Source: an uncultured Flavobacteriaceae bacterium
GTDB lineage: Bacteria; Bacteroidota; Bacteroidia; Flavobacteriales; Flavobacteriaceae
Reading direction: 5' to 3'
Assembly: GCA_913020685.1 (NCBI GenBank)
Contig: CAJWAY010000001.1
Coordinates: forward strand, 1 to 46,549
Length of the DNA stretch: 46,549 nt
In this document: positions 8,480-17,739 of the stretch, in pieces
Position numbering within the stretch: position 1 is the stretch's first letter
Layout: every line of letters begins with the position of its first letter
Program-made: the position numbers and the translations under genes
The notes under the pieces: generated by a model
The model's database searches: none
What the model saw: the letters and a program-made list of their open reading frames with translations, nothing else
Told to the model about the DNA's origin: nothing

Positions 8480-9404
8480 AATCGACCAACTCTACCTCAA
8501 AAATCAAGGTTGAGTCAGGAGGAATTACATCCCCAGCCCCTTTAGAGCCATAAGCCAACTCACTTGGAATCACTAGTTTTGCCGATGATCCCCTTTTGAG
8601 TAAAGCGATACCCTCATCCCATCCCTTAATGACTTGGCCCATGCCCAAAGGAAAAACAATGGGTTCATTCCGTTGGTAGGAAGAGTCAAATACTGTTCCA
8701 TCTAGCAGCATTCCCCTGTAATGAACCGAAACGTTTTTACCTTTTGAAGGATAATCTCCAGACCCTTTTCGGTTGATTTTATAGTAAAGGCCACTTTCAG
8801 TTTGTTCCATCCCATCGGTCAATTCTTCAAGTTCTTTACGGTCAGCTTCCAGAGCTGCATTAAGTTGCGCTTTCTTCTCATTGATAAAAAAATCAAAAGC
8901 AGCTTTGGCATCCCAAGACTCGGCATCGGCCCCAACCCTTTCGATCGTTATGTTTTGAATCGCATCATCTTGTGCAATGGCATCCACAACCTCAAACCCT
9001 TCAATCAAATATCCAAAAACAGTATGTTTACCATCCAACCATGGAGTAGCAGTGTGAGTAATAAAAAATTGACTTCCGTTGGTCCCTGGGCCTGCATTAG
9101 CCATTGATAAAGTACCGGGACGATCGTGTTTGAGTTCCGGATGAAACTCGTCATCAAATTGATATCCGGGTCCTCCCATGCCTGTACCTTGAGGACACCC
9201 CCCTTGGATCATGAAATTTGCAATCACACGGTGAAACTTAAGTCCGTCGTAGTAGGGTGTTCCTTTCAAACTCACCTTGTTTTCGATTGCACCTTCAACA
9301 AGTCCTATAAAATTACCTACGGTTCCTGGTGTTTTGTCAAAGGTCAATTGGATTTTAATATCTCCTTTTTCAGTTTTGAAATGGGCAAAAATTCCCTCCT
9401 CCAT
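8472..9404 (-). CDS. Dual peptidyl-prolyl isomerase: cyclophilin fused to FKBP
   Basis: 310 residues with two unrelated isomerase domains. A cyclophilin spans about residues 5-170: GLKFHRVIANFMIQGGCPQGTG holds the catalytic Arg, followed by the active-site GSQFFITH segment and FGYLIEG. A helical linker rich in Lys/Glu follows (about 170-200), then an FKBP domain over about 210-310 with VHYRGMLLDGTVFDSSY, GMGQVIKGWDEGI, IPSELAYGSKGAG and IPPDSTLIFEVELVD. No signal peptide is present, so a cytoplasmic folding role is inferred. Such cyclophilin-FKBP fusions have been described in Flavobacteriia as dual-family immunophilins. Confidence 0.95.
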   Translation of the reverse strand: MEEGIFAHFKTEKGDIKIQLTFDKTPGTVGNFIGLVEGAIENKVSLKGTPYYDGLKFHRVIANFMIQGGCPQGTGMGGPGYQFDDEFHPELKHDRPGTLSMANAGPGTNGSQFFITHTATPWLDGKHTVFGYLIEGFEVVDAIAQDDAIQNITIERVGADAESWDAKAAFDFFINEKKAQLNAALEADRKELEELTDGMEQTESGLYYKINRKGSGDYPSKGKNVSVHYRGMLLDGTVFDSSYQRNEPIVFPLGMGQVIKGWDEGIALLKRGSSAKLVIPSELAYGSKGAGDVIPPDSTLIFEVELVDFR

Positions 9405-9465
9405 GATGTGTGTTTTTTAATTTTTGCGAATATAGTAATAGTTGAAAGAAATGGGATCATCTGAA

Positions 9466-11655
9466 TTAATTTCCAAAATCACTGATGAATTTCAATCGAA
9501 ATAACCGCAACTCCTCTTCCTCATAATCACCATCAAATTGATCGGAGGCCAAATGCAACTCGTCTGAGTCTGCTTCCATAAAATAATCGGTCAATTCATC
9601 GATTTGATCATCATCAAAAATATCATTAATCCAATAATCGATATTAAGTTTTGTTCCAGAAAAAACAATAGTTTCCATTTCGGTTATCAATTTTAACATA
9701 TCCATCCCCTTGGCAGATGCAATATCTTCAAGCGATAACTTTCGATCTATACTTTGTATTAAATACAACTTCAAAACTGAGTTTGCTCCGGTGCTTTTAA
9801 TAATCAAATCATCAGGACGTGTAATTTGGTTTTCATCTACGTATTTTTTGATAAGCTCAATAAATTTTGATCCATACCGTTTTGCCTTGCCCTCTCCTAC
9901 TCCATTAATTTGATTTAGTTCTTTCAAACTAATCGGATATTTAAGTGCCATGTCTTCAAGCGAGTATTCCTGAAAAACTGCAAAAGGTGGAACATCCTCC
10001 TCCACAGCAACTTGTTTTCTTAACGAGCGTAATAAGTCCATCAGTACTTTGTCAATGTCTATTATAGCTTTATTGAAGGATAACCTCGGTTTATTTAATT
10101 GATAATCATGGTCGGCAGTAAATAAAAACGAAACGGGTTGGTTCAAAAAAGATTTGGCTTTTGGGGTGAGCTTGATAACCCCGTAGGTCTCAATATCCTT
10201 AATCAAATATCCTCCAATTAAAGCCTGTCTGAGCAATGCCATCCATAATTTAGCATCCATGTCGTTACCAACACCAAAAAAATGTTTTTCATGAGTTCGG
10301 TGTGAAATTATTAAAGCATTTTTTTCACCGGTCAAGGTTTTGACGATTTCTTTTGCCTTGTATTTTTCTTTTGTATCCAAAATAGTTTGAATCAAAATTT
10401 TTAATTTTTTACCCGCTTCAATTTTAGTTTTGGGATAACGCATGTTGTCATCCATATCTGCACCCTCACCATTTTCTGAATCAAATTCTTCTCCAAAATA
10501 ATGCAGAATGAACTTCCTTCTTGAAATGGAAGTTTCTGCATAAGATACCATTTCATTTAGTAGTGCAAATCCCACCTCCTGTTCGGCCAATGGCTTTCCT
10601 GACATGAATTTTTCTAATTTTTCAATGTCTTTGTAGGAATAAAAAGCCAAACAGTGTCCCTCTCCCCCATCTCTCCCAGCTCTTCCAGTTTCTTGGTAGT
10701 AGCTTTCTATACTTTTAGGGATATCGTGGTGAATCACAAATCTAACGTCGGGTTTATCAATTCCCATTCCGAATGCAATTGTAGCAACAATTACATCACA
10801 ATCCTCCTTGATAAACATATCCTGATTTCGCTCACGGGTTTTAGAATCCAAACCTGCATGATAAGGCAATGCATCTATGCCATTAACTTGCATCATCTTT
10901 GCCAACTCTTCTACCCGCTTTCTTGAAAGACAATAAACAATGCCAGATTTACCCTGGTTAGTCTTTATAAATTTGATTATCTCGGTTTCGACCTGATCTG
11001 ATTTTGACCTTACCTCATAATATAAATTGGGACGATTAAAAGAGGACTTGAAAACTTTTGGAGCAGAGATTTTAAGATTTTTCAAAATATCTTCTTGAAC
11101 TTTTGGAGTGGCTGTGGCTGTTAGAGCAATAATGGAAATTTTTTGACCCATTTGATCTAAAATGCTTCTCAAATTTCTGTATTCTGGTCTAAAATCGTGA
11201 CCCCACTCTGAAATACAATGCGCTTCGTCAACCGCTAAAAATGAAATTTGAATGGTTTTTAAAAAGTCTATGGTGTCTTTTTTTGCCAGGGACTCTGGAG
11301 CAACAAATAATAATTTAGTCACACCACTTATCAAATCTTGTTTAACCTTAAGAGTATCGGTTTTGTTTAAAGAGGAATTTAGAACATGAGCAATACCATT
11401 CTCTGCAGAAATACCCCTGATGGTATCAACCTGATTTTTCATCAAAGCGATAAGTGGTGAGACCACTAGAGCAGTTCCCTTGCAAAGTAAGGCTGGCAAT
11501 TGATAACACATTGATTTCCCACCACCAGTAGGCATAATTACAAAAGTGTCATTTTTAGAGAGTAAACTGTTAATCGCAGGTTCCTGGAGACCTTTAAAGT
11601 TCGAAAAACCGAAAAATTTTTTTAGGGATTTTTTTAAATCTACTTGTTTATCCAA
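9466..11655 (-). CDS. recQ: ATP-dependent DNA helicase RecQ
   Basis: 729 residues. The superfamily 2 helicase core holds Walker A MPTGGGKSMCYQLPALL (about residue 40), DEAHCISEWGHDFRPEYR (about 140), TATATPKVQ, GIVYCLSRK, ATIAFGMGIDKPDVRFVIH and the QETGRAGRDG motif VI. RQC winged-helix, HRDC-like (ending NQINGVGEGKAKRYG) and C-terminal helix-turn-helix segments follow. It unwinds DNA 3' to 5' in recombination and fork repair. The Cys residues that bind zinc in E. coli RecQ are missing: the equivalent region reads SISRRKFILHYFGEEFD followed by acidic residues. It is divergent from kdsD. Confidence 0.95.
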   Translation of the reverse strand: MDKQVDLKKSLKKFFGFSNFKGLQEPAINSLLSKNDTFVIMPTGGGKSMCYQLPALLCKGTALVVSPLIALMKNQVDTIRGISAENGIAHVLNSSLNKTDTLKVKQDLISGVTKLLFVAPESLAKKDTIDFLKTIQISFLAVDEAHCISEWGHDFRPEYRNLRSILDQMGQKISIIALTATATPKVQEDILKNLKISAPKVFKSSFNRPNLYYEVRSKSDQVETEIIKFIKTNQGKSGIVYCLSRKRVEELAKMMQVNGIDALPYHAGLDSKTRERNQDMFIKEDCDVIVATIAFGMGIDKPDVRFVIHHDIPKSIESYYQETGRAGRDGGEGHCLAFYSYKDIEKLEKFMSGKPLAEQEVGFALLNEMVSYAETSISRRKFILHYFGEEFDSENGEGADMDDNMRYPKTKIEAGKKLKILIQTILDTKEKYKAKEIVKTLTGEKNALIISHRTHEKHFFGVGNDMDAKLWMALLRQALIGGYLIKDIETYGVIKLTPKAKSFLNQPVSFLFTADHDYQLNKPRLSFNKAIIDIDKVLMDLLRSLRKQVAVEEDVPPFAVFQEYSLEDMALKYPISLKELNQINGVGEGKAKRYGSKFIELIKKYVDENQITRPDDLIIKSTGANSVLKLYLIQSIDRKLSLEDIASAKGMDMLKLITEMETIVFSGTKLNIDYWINDIFDDDQIDELTDYFMEADSDELHLASDQFDGDYEEEELRLFRLKFISDFGN

Positions 11656-11741
11656 TGGATGGGTTTAGTTTTAAAAATTAGCTAAATTTGTAAATACAAT
11701 ATAGTTCTTTTAACAAAGAAAAACTAATCAAAAAAATCAAA

Positions 11742-12713
11742 TTGAGCGTAAACTCTACAGTGACTGAAATTGCTCTCAACACCATTCGTGTAGAAATCCA
11801 ATCTCTAAAATTACTTGAGGAATCTATCGATAAAATTTTTGAAGAAATCGTTAATTTGATTCATCATTCAAAGGGAAAAATTGTTTTAACTGGTGTCGGT
11901 AAAAGTGGAATTATTGCCATGAAGATTGCTGCGACCTTAAGTTCTACAGGCACTCCATCTTTTTATCTTCACGCTGCTGACGCGACCCATGGTGATTTGG
12001 GAATGGTTGAAAAAAAAGATGTTATTATTGGAATTTCCAAAAGTGGAAATTCACAAGAGTTAAAAGACCTTATCCCTTTTCTAAAAAAAAATGGCAATAC
12101 AATCATTGGAATGACCTCCGATGTTGAGTCTTTCCTTGCGAAACAATCAGACTATCTGCTTTACACTCCAATAGTTAAAGAAGCATGCCCCCACAATTTG
12201 GCACCTACCACTAGCACTACTGTTCAAATGGTAATGGGTGACGCACTAGCCATTAGTTTAATGAAGCTCACTGGCTTTCAACCTCAAAATTTTGCTCAAA
12301 TTCATCCATCAGGTAGTTTAGGAAAAAAGTTACACCTTAAAGTAGGCGATTTTTCAGATTACTCCAATATACCTAGTGTATCTTACGAAGCTTCCTTAAA
12401 AGAGGTGATCCTCGAAATCTCCGAAAAACGATTAGGTGCTACAGTAGTTGAAAAAAAAGGAAAACTTTGTGGGTTGATCACTGATGGAGACATTCGTAGG
12501 GTTCTCGAAAAACACGAAAATATTAATGGACTGAAAGCAACTAACGTGATGACGAACAAACCTGTAAAGGTAGACGAGGATATGCTAGCCTATGATGCAT
12601 TAAAATTAATGCAATCTAAAAAAATAAATCATATTCTTGTAATGGGAAAAGACAATAACTACAGGGGTCTAATTCATATATTAGATTTTATAAAAGAGGG
12701 TTTAAATGGGTAA
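11742..12713 (+). CDS. kdsD: Arabinose-5-phosphate isomerase (KdsD/GutQ family)
   Basis: 323 residues: an N-terminal SIS sugar-isomerase domain (about 30-175, with TGVGKSGIIAMKIAATLSSTG, HGDLGMV, GISKSGNS and EACPHNLAPTTST) and two CBS domains (about 205-320). It turns ribulose-5-phosphate into arabinose-5-phosphate, the first step of Kdo synthesis for lipopolysaccharide. No ATG exists near the domain start. The likeliest start is TTG at 11742, with GTG at 11760 as a second choice. A TAAATTTG half-site (11683-11690) is a possible -7 box. It overlaps tatC by eight bases, so the two are probably translated together. Confidence 0.93.
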   Translation: MSVNSTVTEIALNTIRVEIQSLKLLEESIDKIFEEIVNLIHHSKGKIVLTGVGKSGIIAMKIAATLSSTGTPSFYLHAADATHGDLGMVEKKDVIIGISKSGNSQELKDLIPFLKKNGNTIIGMTSDVESFLAKQSDYLLYTPIVKEACPHNLAPTTSTTVQMVMGDALAISLMKLTGFQPQNFAQIHPSGSLGKKLHLKVGDFSDYSNIPSVSYEASLKEVILEISEKRLGATVVEKKGKLCGLITDGDIRRVLEKHENINGLKATNVMTNKPVKVDEDMLAYDALKLMQSKKINHILVMGKDNNYRGLIHILDFIKEGLNG

Positions 12714-13536
12714 AAATCCTAATGAAATGTCTTTTTTGGACCATCTTGAAGAACTTCGATGGCATCTGATCCGATCGTGTTTGGCAATTGTATTAATGGC
12801 TTCGGTTGCTTTTATAGGAAAGGATTTTATTTTTGACACCATTATTTTTGGACCTAAAAAAATTGATTTTCTCACCTACAGGTGGTTTTGTCATCTATCA
12901 GAATCTTTCGGTCAAGGTGACAGTTTCTGTATCAGTGAAATGCCCTTTAGAATTCAGAGTAGAACAGTAGCAGGCCAATTTTCCGCACACCTGTGGACTT
13001 CAGTTTTAGCCGGTTTTATCATAGCATTTCCTTATGTCATATTTGAATTTTGGAAGTTTGTAAGTCCTGGCTTACATGAAAACGAAAGAAAAAATGCTAG
13101 AGGTTTTATTTTTATCTCCTCTTTGCTGTTTTTTATTGGGATAATTTTTGGATATTACATGGTTACCCCTCTATCCATCAACTTCCTCGGTAATTATAAG
13201 GTTAGTAGCGAAGTGTTTAATGATTTTGATCTAAGCAGTTACATTGGACTTTTGAGAGCTTCGGTTTTAGCTAGTGGACTCATTTTTGAACTACCCATTA
13301 TCATTTACTTCCTCACCAAAGTGGGAATCGTTACACCTAAATTTTTAAGAAAAAATCGAAAATTTGCATTGGTAATTGTATTGAGTTTATCTGCCATAAT
13401 TACCCCTCCAGATATTGTAAGTCAAATTATTGTGAGTATACCTCTGTTGATATTGTATGAAGTGAGTATTTTTATTTCAAAATTCACTTATCACCGTTTG
13501 GAGAAAGAAATGCAAAAAACTACCACCCTGAAATGA
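12706..13536 (+). CDS. tatC: Twin-arginine translocase subunit TatC
   Basis: 276 residues with the TatC start MSFLDHLEELRWHLIRS and six predicted membrane helices. Family motifs visible are FEFWKFVSPGLHENER, IFGYYMVTP and the C-terminal ALVIVLSLSAIITPPDIVSQ segment. TatC is the signal-peptide receptor of the Tat pathway, which exports folded proteins across the inner membrane. A Bacteroidota-type insertion sits in the first periplasmic loop (about residues 45-80). No tatA or tatB is nearby. It lies in an operon overlapping kdsD upstream and lptB downstream (ATGA, four bases). Confidence 0.95.
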   Translation: MGKNPNEMSFLDHLEELRWHLIRSCLAIVLMASVAFIGKDFIFDTIIFGPKKIDFLTYRWFCHLSESFGQGDSFCISEMPFRIQSRTVAGQFSAHLWTSVLAGFIIAFPYVIFEFWKFVSPGLHENERKNARGFIFISSLLFFIGIIFGYYMVTPLSINFLGNYKVSSEVFNDFDLSSYIGLLRASVLASGLIFELPIIIYFLTKVGIVTPKFLRKNRKFALVIVLSLSAIITPPDIVSQIIVSIPLLILYEVSIFISKFTYHRLEKEMQKTTTLK

Positions 13537-14273
13537 AATTAAGCGCAGTAGAAATAGAAAAATCCTACAAGGGAAGAAAAGTCGTAAAGGCAATTTCTGT
13601 ATCTGTTGAACAGGGAGAGATTGTAGGTTTATTAGGCCCTAATGGCGCAGGAAAAACGACTTCATTTTACATGATAGTAGGTTTAATAAAGCCTCAAGCT
13701 GGCAGGATACTTCTAGACGATATTGATATTACCTCATTCCCCATGTACAAAAGGGCACAAAACGGAATCGGTTACCTGGCTCAGGAGGCATCTGTTTTTA
13801 GAAAACTAAGTGTAGAAGACAACATATTGAGTGTTTTGCAACTTAGTAAACTCTCCAAAAATCAACAAAATGAAAAAGTGGAAGCCTTATTAGAAGAATT
13901 TGGCTTAACCCATATTCGTAAAAGTAGGGGTGATTTACTATCGGGTGGAGAAAGAAGAAGGACTGAAATTGCCAGAGCACTCGCTACCGATCCAAAATTT
14001 GTTTTGCTTGATGAGCCTTTTGCTGGTGTGGATCCTGTTGCTGTGGAAGACATTCAAAAAATTGTAGCTCATCTAAAAAACAAAAATATAGGGATTCTGA
14101 TAACCGACCACAATGTTCAAGAAACTTTAGCTATTACCGATAAAACTTTTTTAATGTTTGAAGGAAGTATTCTAAAAGCCGGAACTCCTGAGGAGCTCGC
14201 AAAAGACGAGATGGTAAGAAAAGTATACCTAGGTAAGAATTTTGAATTGAGGAAGAAGAAAATTTCATTGTAA
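13533..14273 (+). CDS. lptB: LPS export ABC transporter ATPase LptB
   Basis: 246 residues: Walker A GPNGAGKTTSFYMIVG, Q-loop GYLAQEASVFRKL (the LptB form with YLAQE), signature LSGGERRRTEIARAL, Walker B FVLLDEPFAGVDPVA and H-loop LITDHNV. It powers the LptBFG complex that pulls lipopolysaccharide from the inner membrane toward the outer membrane. The overlap with tatC and the shared unit with kdsD tie Kdo production and LPS export together. lptF and lptG are not in this window. Confidence 0.95.
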   Translation: MKLSAVEIEKSYKGRKVVKAISVSVEQGEIVGLLGPNGAGKTTSFYMIVGLIKPQAGRILLDDIDITSFPMYKRAQNGIGYLAQEASVFRKLSVEDNILSVLQLSKLSKNQQNEKVEALLEEFGLTHIRKSRGDLLSGGERRRTEIARALATDPKFVLLDEPFAGVDPVAVEDIQKIVAHLKNKNIGILITDHNVQETLAITDKTFLMFEGSILKAGTPEELAKDEMVRKVYLGKNFELRKKKISL

Positions 14274-14294
14274 AAATCAAATGATAAAAAGGGA

Positions 14295-15044
14295 TTAATC
14301 CACTGACTTAAAAAGACTGTTGTTGATCAAATTTAAAAACAAATAAACCAATACCCCTAGGCAAATTCCACCCAAACCTACATAGTAAATTAAGATCGGT
14401 GCAGACACAAGCAAAAGCATTCTTAAAAGTGTATCTGGCTTACCTGTTTTGAGTGATTTAAAAGAAAAAAGATCGAAGCTGGCATTCATTAAAAGAACAA
14501 AAATAAAAGTCAAAAAGATCAATCCCGGGTTAGTAATTAAAAGAGGTTTCAAAAAAGCGAAATCAGGATGTTTCACCAATATAGGAAGTGCGCCAAAAAA
14601 CATCGCCATGGCAGGTGTTGGCAAACCTACAAAATGATTTTTTTTAGAGCCATCAATATTGAATCGAGCCAATCTAAAAGCAGCGCCCAGAGGGATTAAA
14701 AAACCAATAAATACCCATGGAATAAATTCAACCACAGTGTTGAGTGGCCAACCTATAGGGATTTCAATAGGTTTATTACCCGCCATAACAAATAGCTGTG
14801 CCATAATGATTCCTGGGGCCACTCCACATGTTACCATGTCAGCCATTGAATCTAATTGTACGCCTAAATTACTTTTGACTTTGAGCAAACGGGCAAGCAG
14901 TCCATCCCAAACATCAAAAAAAACACCAGTAAGTAAAAAAATTAGTGCAGTTTCAAATTGAAATATATAAGCAAAATAAATCGAAAAACAACCCGACAAA
15001 AGGTTTAACGAAGTGAAAAAATGAGGAACTGATTTTTTAATCAT
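14295..15044 (-). CDS. pssA: CDP-diacylglycerol-serine O-phosphatidyltransferase
   Basis: About 249 residues from the chosen start, with several membrane helices. The CDP-alcohol phosphatidyltransferase motif DG-x2-AR-x8-G-x3-D-x3-D is present exactly (DGLLAR ... G ... D ... D, within about residues 45-67). It makes phosphatidylserine from CDP-diacylglycerol and serine, the route to phosphatidylethanolamine. The frame runs 40 codons further upstream into the lnt start region, but MIKKSVPHFFTSLNLLSGC is the normal family N-terminus. Convergent with lptB and divergent from lnt. Confidence 0.9.
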   Translation of the reverse strand: MIKKSVPHFFTSLNLLSGCFSIYFAYIFQFETALIFLLTGVFFDVWDGLLARLLKVKSNLGVQLDSMADMVTCGVAPGIIMAQLFVMAGNKPIEIPIGWPLNTVVEFIPWVFIGFLIPLGAAFRLARFNIDGSKKNHFVGLPTPAMAMFFGALPILVKHPDFAFLKPLLITNPGLIFLTFIFVLLMNASFDLFSFKSLKTGKPDTLLRMLLLVSAPILIYYVGLGGICLGVLVYLFLNLINNSLFKSVD

Positions 15045-15130
15045 TAATTTTGTAAAACCAATTTTTAATGAAATATTCCGGCAAATTAAGATTTGATCCA
15101 TTAAGAAAAAAATAAGCAGACAGAAATTCC

Positions 15131-16753
15131 ATGATTTTATACAAAAACCCCGTGATGTTGTCAATTCTTTCTGGAGCGTTACTCACTTTATCTTGGCCGG
15201 TTCAAGGTTTGTCTTTACTTATATTTTTTAGTTTAATTCCCTTGCTTTTTGTTGAGGATCAAATTTCAAAAATGAATTCGAAACAAAAAAAATTACGTTT
15301 GTTTGCCCTTAGCTATCTTGGATTTTTCATTTGGAATATAGGAACCACTTGGTGGATTGTCAACTCCTCAGTTTTTGGGATGGCTTTTGCAATTCTATGC
15401 AATAGTTTATTTTACACTATTCTTTTGATGCTTTTTCATTGGTCCAAAAAGAGACTTCCTCTTCGAACAGCCTATATTTTTTTTGTTACCCTATGGATCG
15501 CTTTTGAAAAATTTCACTTAGAATGGGATTTCTCTTGGCCTTGGCTGAACTTAGGGAATGTTTTTTCCGAAGACGTTCAATGGATACAATGGTATGAATT
15601 TACTGGCTCTTTTGGGGGAAGTTTATGGATTTTAATCATCAATATTGGGCTTTATGAAGTTTTTAAAAATTACCCGGTCAGCCTGAAAAACACTGTTTGG
15701 GTCAAAAAAATGAGTCCCTGGTTAATTTGCATTGCTATCCCTATTGCAATCTCATTAACTATTTTTGAAAGGGAAAATATCCTTGTCCCCAACACTGAGG
15801 TTTTGCTTTTACAACCCAATATTGATCCCTACAACGAAAAATATATTAAGGAAAATGATTACTACTTTGACTTATTGATCAATATGACAACTGATCAAAT
15901 AACTGATCAAACCAGATATATCTTTACTCCAGAGACCTATTTTGGTCAGGGTTTTGGATCATCACTTGAGGAATTTAAAAAAACAACTTTACACCGTAAA
16001 ATTGACTCCTTACTTGAAAAAAATCCAAAAATTCAGTTGGTTAGCGGTATCCAATCCTACAGTGTTTACATGGCAGACAAACCCCCAACACCCACAGCAA
16101 ATTTTGTCAGGAATGGGATCTGGGTGGATTTTTACAACTCAGCTCTGAAGATGGAATTCCAACAGGAGCCGGAGTTTTATCACAAATCAAAATTGGTGGT
16201 AGGGGTAGAAAACATGCCCTATAAAAGTTTTTTTGAGCCTCTATTTGGAGAGTTTTTGCTTGACCTGGGAGGTACGGTATCCAGCCGGGCAATACAAAAC
16301 AATAGAAGTGTTTTTGAACACAAAAAAATCAACCTTAAGACAGGGCCCGTCATATGTTATGAATCCATATATGGTGAGTTTGTCACAGAATATGTTAGAA
16401 AAGGAGCTCAATTTTTGGGCATAATTACCAACGATGCTTGGTGGGGAAATACAGCCGGTCATAAACAATTGCTGAGTTACGCACGATTAAGAGCCATTGA
16501 AAACCGAAGAAGTATTGTCAGAAGTGCAAATACAGGTATTTCCGCAGTCATCAATGCTAAAGGCGAGATTACTGATAAACTTCCTTATCATACCAAGGGA
16601 GTATTGAAAGCGAAGTTTTCCCCGGCAAATAAAATAACATTCTACACCCAATACGGGGACTTTATTGCCCGCTGGTCTGGGTTTATTGCGGTTTTGTTTT
16701 TTCTAATCGCCATCAGTGGCAGATTGAAGAAAAAAATACCAAAAAAACCCTGA
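15131..16753 (+). CDS. lnt: Apolipoprotein N-acyltransferase
   Basis: 540 residues: N-terminal membrane helices (about 1-215), a periplasmic nitrilase-fold domain (about 220-500) and a last membrane helix (about 510-530). The catalytic triad appears as Glu268 (FTPETYFGQG), Lys354 (HKSKLVVGVENMPY) and Cys409 (GPVICYESIYGE). WWGNTAGHKQ and RSANTGISAVI are further family motifs. It adds the third acyl chain to lipoproteins at the inner membrane. Start context: divergent from pssA, with 86 bases between the chosen starts. Confidence 0.95.
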   Translation: MILYKNPVMLSILSGALLTLSWPVQGLSLLIFFSLIPLLFVEDQISKMNSKQKKLRLFALSYLGFFIWNIGTTWWIVNSSVFGMAFAILCNSLFYTILLMLFHWSKKRLPLRTAYIFFVTLWIAFEKFHLEWDFSWPWLNLGNVFSEDVQWIQWYEFTGSFGGSLWILIINIGLYEVFKNYPVSLKNTVWVKKMSPWLICIAIPIAISLTIFERENILVPNTEVLLLQPNIDPYNEKYIKENDYYFDLLINMTTDQITDQTRYIFTPETYFGQGFGSSLEEFKKTTLHRKIDSLLEKNPKIQLVSGIQSYSVYMADKPPTPTANFVRNGIWVDFYNSALKMEFQQEPEFYHKSKLVVGVENMPYKSFFEPLFGEFLLDLGGTVSSRAIQNNRSVFEHKKINLKTGPVICYESIYGEFVTEYVRKGAQFLGIITNDAWWGNTAGHKQLLSYARLRAIENRRSIVRSANTGISAVINAKGEITDKLPYHTKGVLKAKFSPANKITFYTQYGDFIARWSGFIAVLFFLIAISGRLKKKIPKKP

Positions 16754-16878
16754 TGTGAGCCTCCGATACTTTTATCAAAATGACAATATTTATTGTTACT
16801 TTTGCGCAGCAAATAATTAATAAAAAAGAAAATAAATTCCATTTGCCTCCACCCAATGAATAAATTAAATAGACTGAC

Positions 16879-17451
16879 ATGAGCAGGGATAAACTTTACA
16901 CAAAAAAAGGAGATGATGGAACCACAGGCTTGCTATCGGGCAAACGCGTAAACAAGCATCACATAAGAATCAAAGCCTATGGAACCGTTGATGAGCTTAA
17001 TGTCTGGGTCGGTATGATCAGGAATTTTAAAACTGATAAAAACACTGATAAAACCCTCGTCAAAATTCAACAAGAATTAATGATAATAGCCTCACAATTG
17101 TCTGACGATACTGCTTTTGAGGTGTCAAAATTGGTCAAAGTATTGGAACCCATTCGTGAGGAAGAAGTTAATCATTTGGAAGATCAAATCGATCAGATCA
17201 ATAATGATCTTCCAGAACTTAAAAACTTTGTGATTCCTGGAGGACATATGGTGGTTTCTTACGCGCATTTGGCTCGTTGTGCTTGTAGAAGAGCTGAAAG
17301 GTTCATAACAGAATTAAATGAAATCGAAAATGTACCCAAAATCATCATTGCCTATATCAACCGACTTTCAGACTATTTATTCATATTGTCAAGGAAACTA
17401 GTAAAGGATTATGAGGTCGAAGAAATTAAATGGATAGCTCAAAAAAAGTAG
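16879..17451 (+). CDS. Cob(I)alamin adenosyltransferase, PduO type
   Basis: 190 residues. The N-terminal ATP-binding motif YTKKGDDGTTGLLSG, then AYGTVDELNVWVG, the IPGGHMVVSYAHLARCACRRAER core and a late INRLSDYLFILSRK are all standard for the PduO-type enzyme. It transfers adenosyl from ATP to cob(I)alamin, giving coenzyme B12. No cobalamin synthesis gene is nearby, so a salvage role is likely. A TACTTTTG box at 16796-16803 could be a -7 element, but no -33 partner fits at 19 bases. Confidence 0.93.
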   Translation: MSRDKLYTKKGDDGTTGLLSGKRVNKHHIRIKAYGTVDELNVWVGMIRNFKTDKNTDKTLVKIQQELMIIASQLSDDTAFEVSKLVKVLEPIREEEVNHLEDQIDQINNDLPELKNFVIPGGHMVVSYAHLARCACRRAERFITELNEIENVPKIIIAYINRLSDYLFILSRKLVKDYEVEEIKWIAQKK

Positions 17452-17460
17452 TACACCTTC

Positions 17461-17490
17461 TTGCTTAATTCCATTAAAAATTTATTTTTG
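17461..17490 (+). promoter_or_regulatory. Promoter of the DUF2795 gene
   Basis: TTG (17461-17463), exactly 19 bases, then TATTTTTG (17483-17490): a clean match to the Bacteroidota pattern TTG-N19-TAnnTTTG. The start codon at 17499 is nine bases beyond the box, so the 5' untranslated region would be only a couple of bases long. Its location outside the adenosyltransferase gene fits a promoter of its own. Confidence 0.7.
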
Positions 17491-17498
17491 CAGAAATT

Positions 17499-17729
17499 TT
17501 GTATCTCATGTATTGGACATTAGAACTTGCCTCATATCTCAGTGATGCCCCTTGGCCGGCGACCAAGGATGAGCTAATTGACTTTTCAATTCGTACGGGA
17601 GCACCCCTAGAAGTAGTAGAAAACTTACAGTCTATGGAGGATGAAGGAGATGTATATGAATCTATTGAGGAAATATGGCCCGACTTTCCAACCGAAGAGG
17701 ATTATCTTTGGAATGAGGATGAATACTAA
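17499..17729 (+). CDS. Small acidic DUF2795 protein
   Basis: 76 residues, strongly acidic, especially at the C-terminus (EEIWPDFPTEEDYLWNEDEY). The N-terminal WTLELASYLSDAPWPATKDELIDF matches the DUF2795 family, which is short and well conserved in Bacteroidota and of unknown function. It has its own promoter (17461-17490) and its own terminator (17740-17769), so it is a single-gene unit. A cytoplasmic regulatory role is possible but not shown by the sequence. Confidence 0.88.
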   Translation: MYLMYWTLELASYLSDAPWPATKDELIDFSIRTGAPLEVVENLQSMEDEGDVYESIEEIWPDFPTEEDYLWNEDEY

Positions 17730-17739
17730 AATCAAAAAA

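Noticed and set aside
11683..11690. TAAATTTG -7-like box before kdsD (also 5576-5583 before the ABC exporter, 34930-34937 before ilvE, 16796-16803 before the adenosyltransferase)
   Set aside because: No TTG lies 18-21 bases upstream of any of them. In A+T-rich DNA the half-site alone is expected by chance, so I mention them only within the gene entries.
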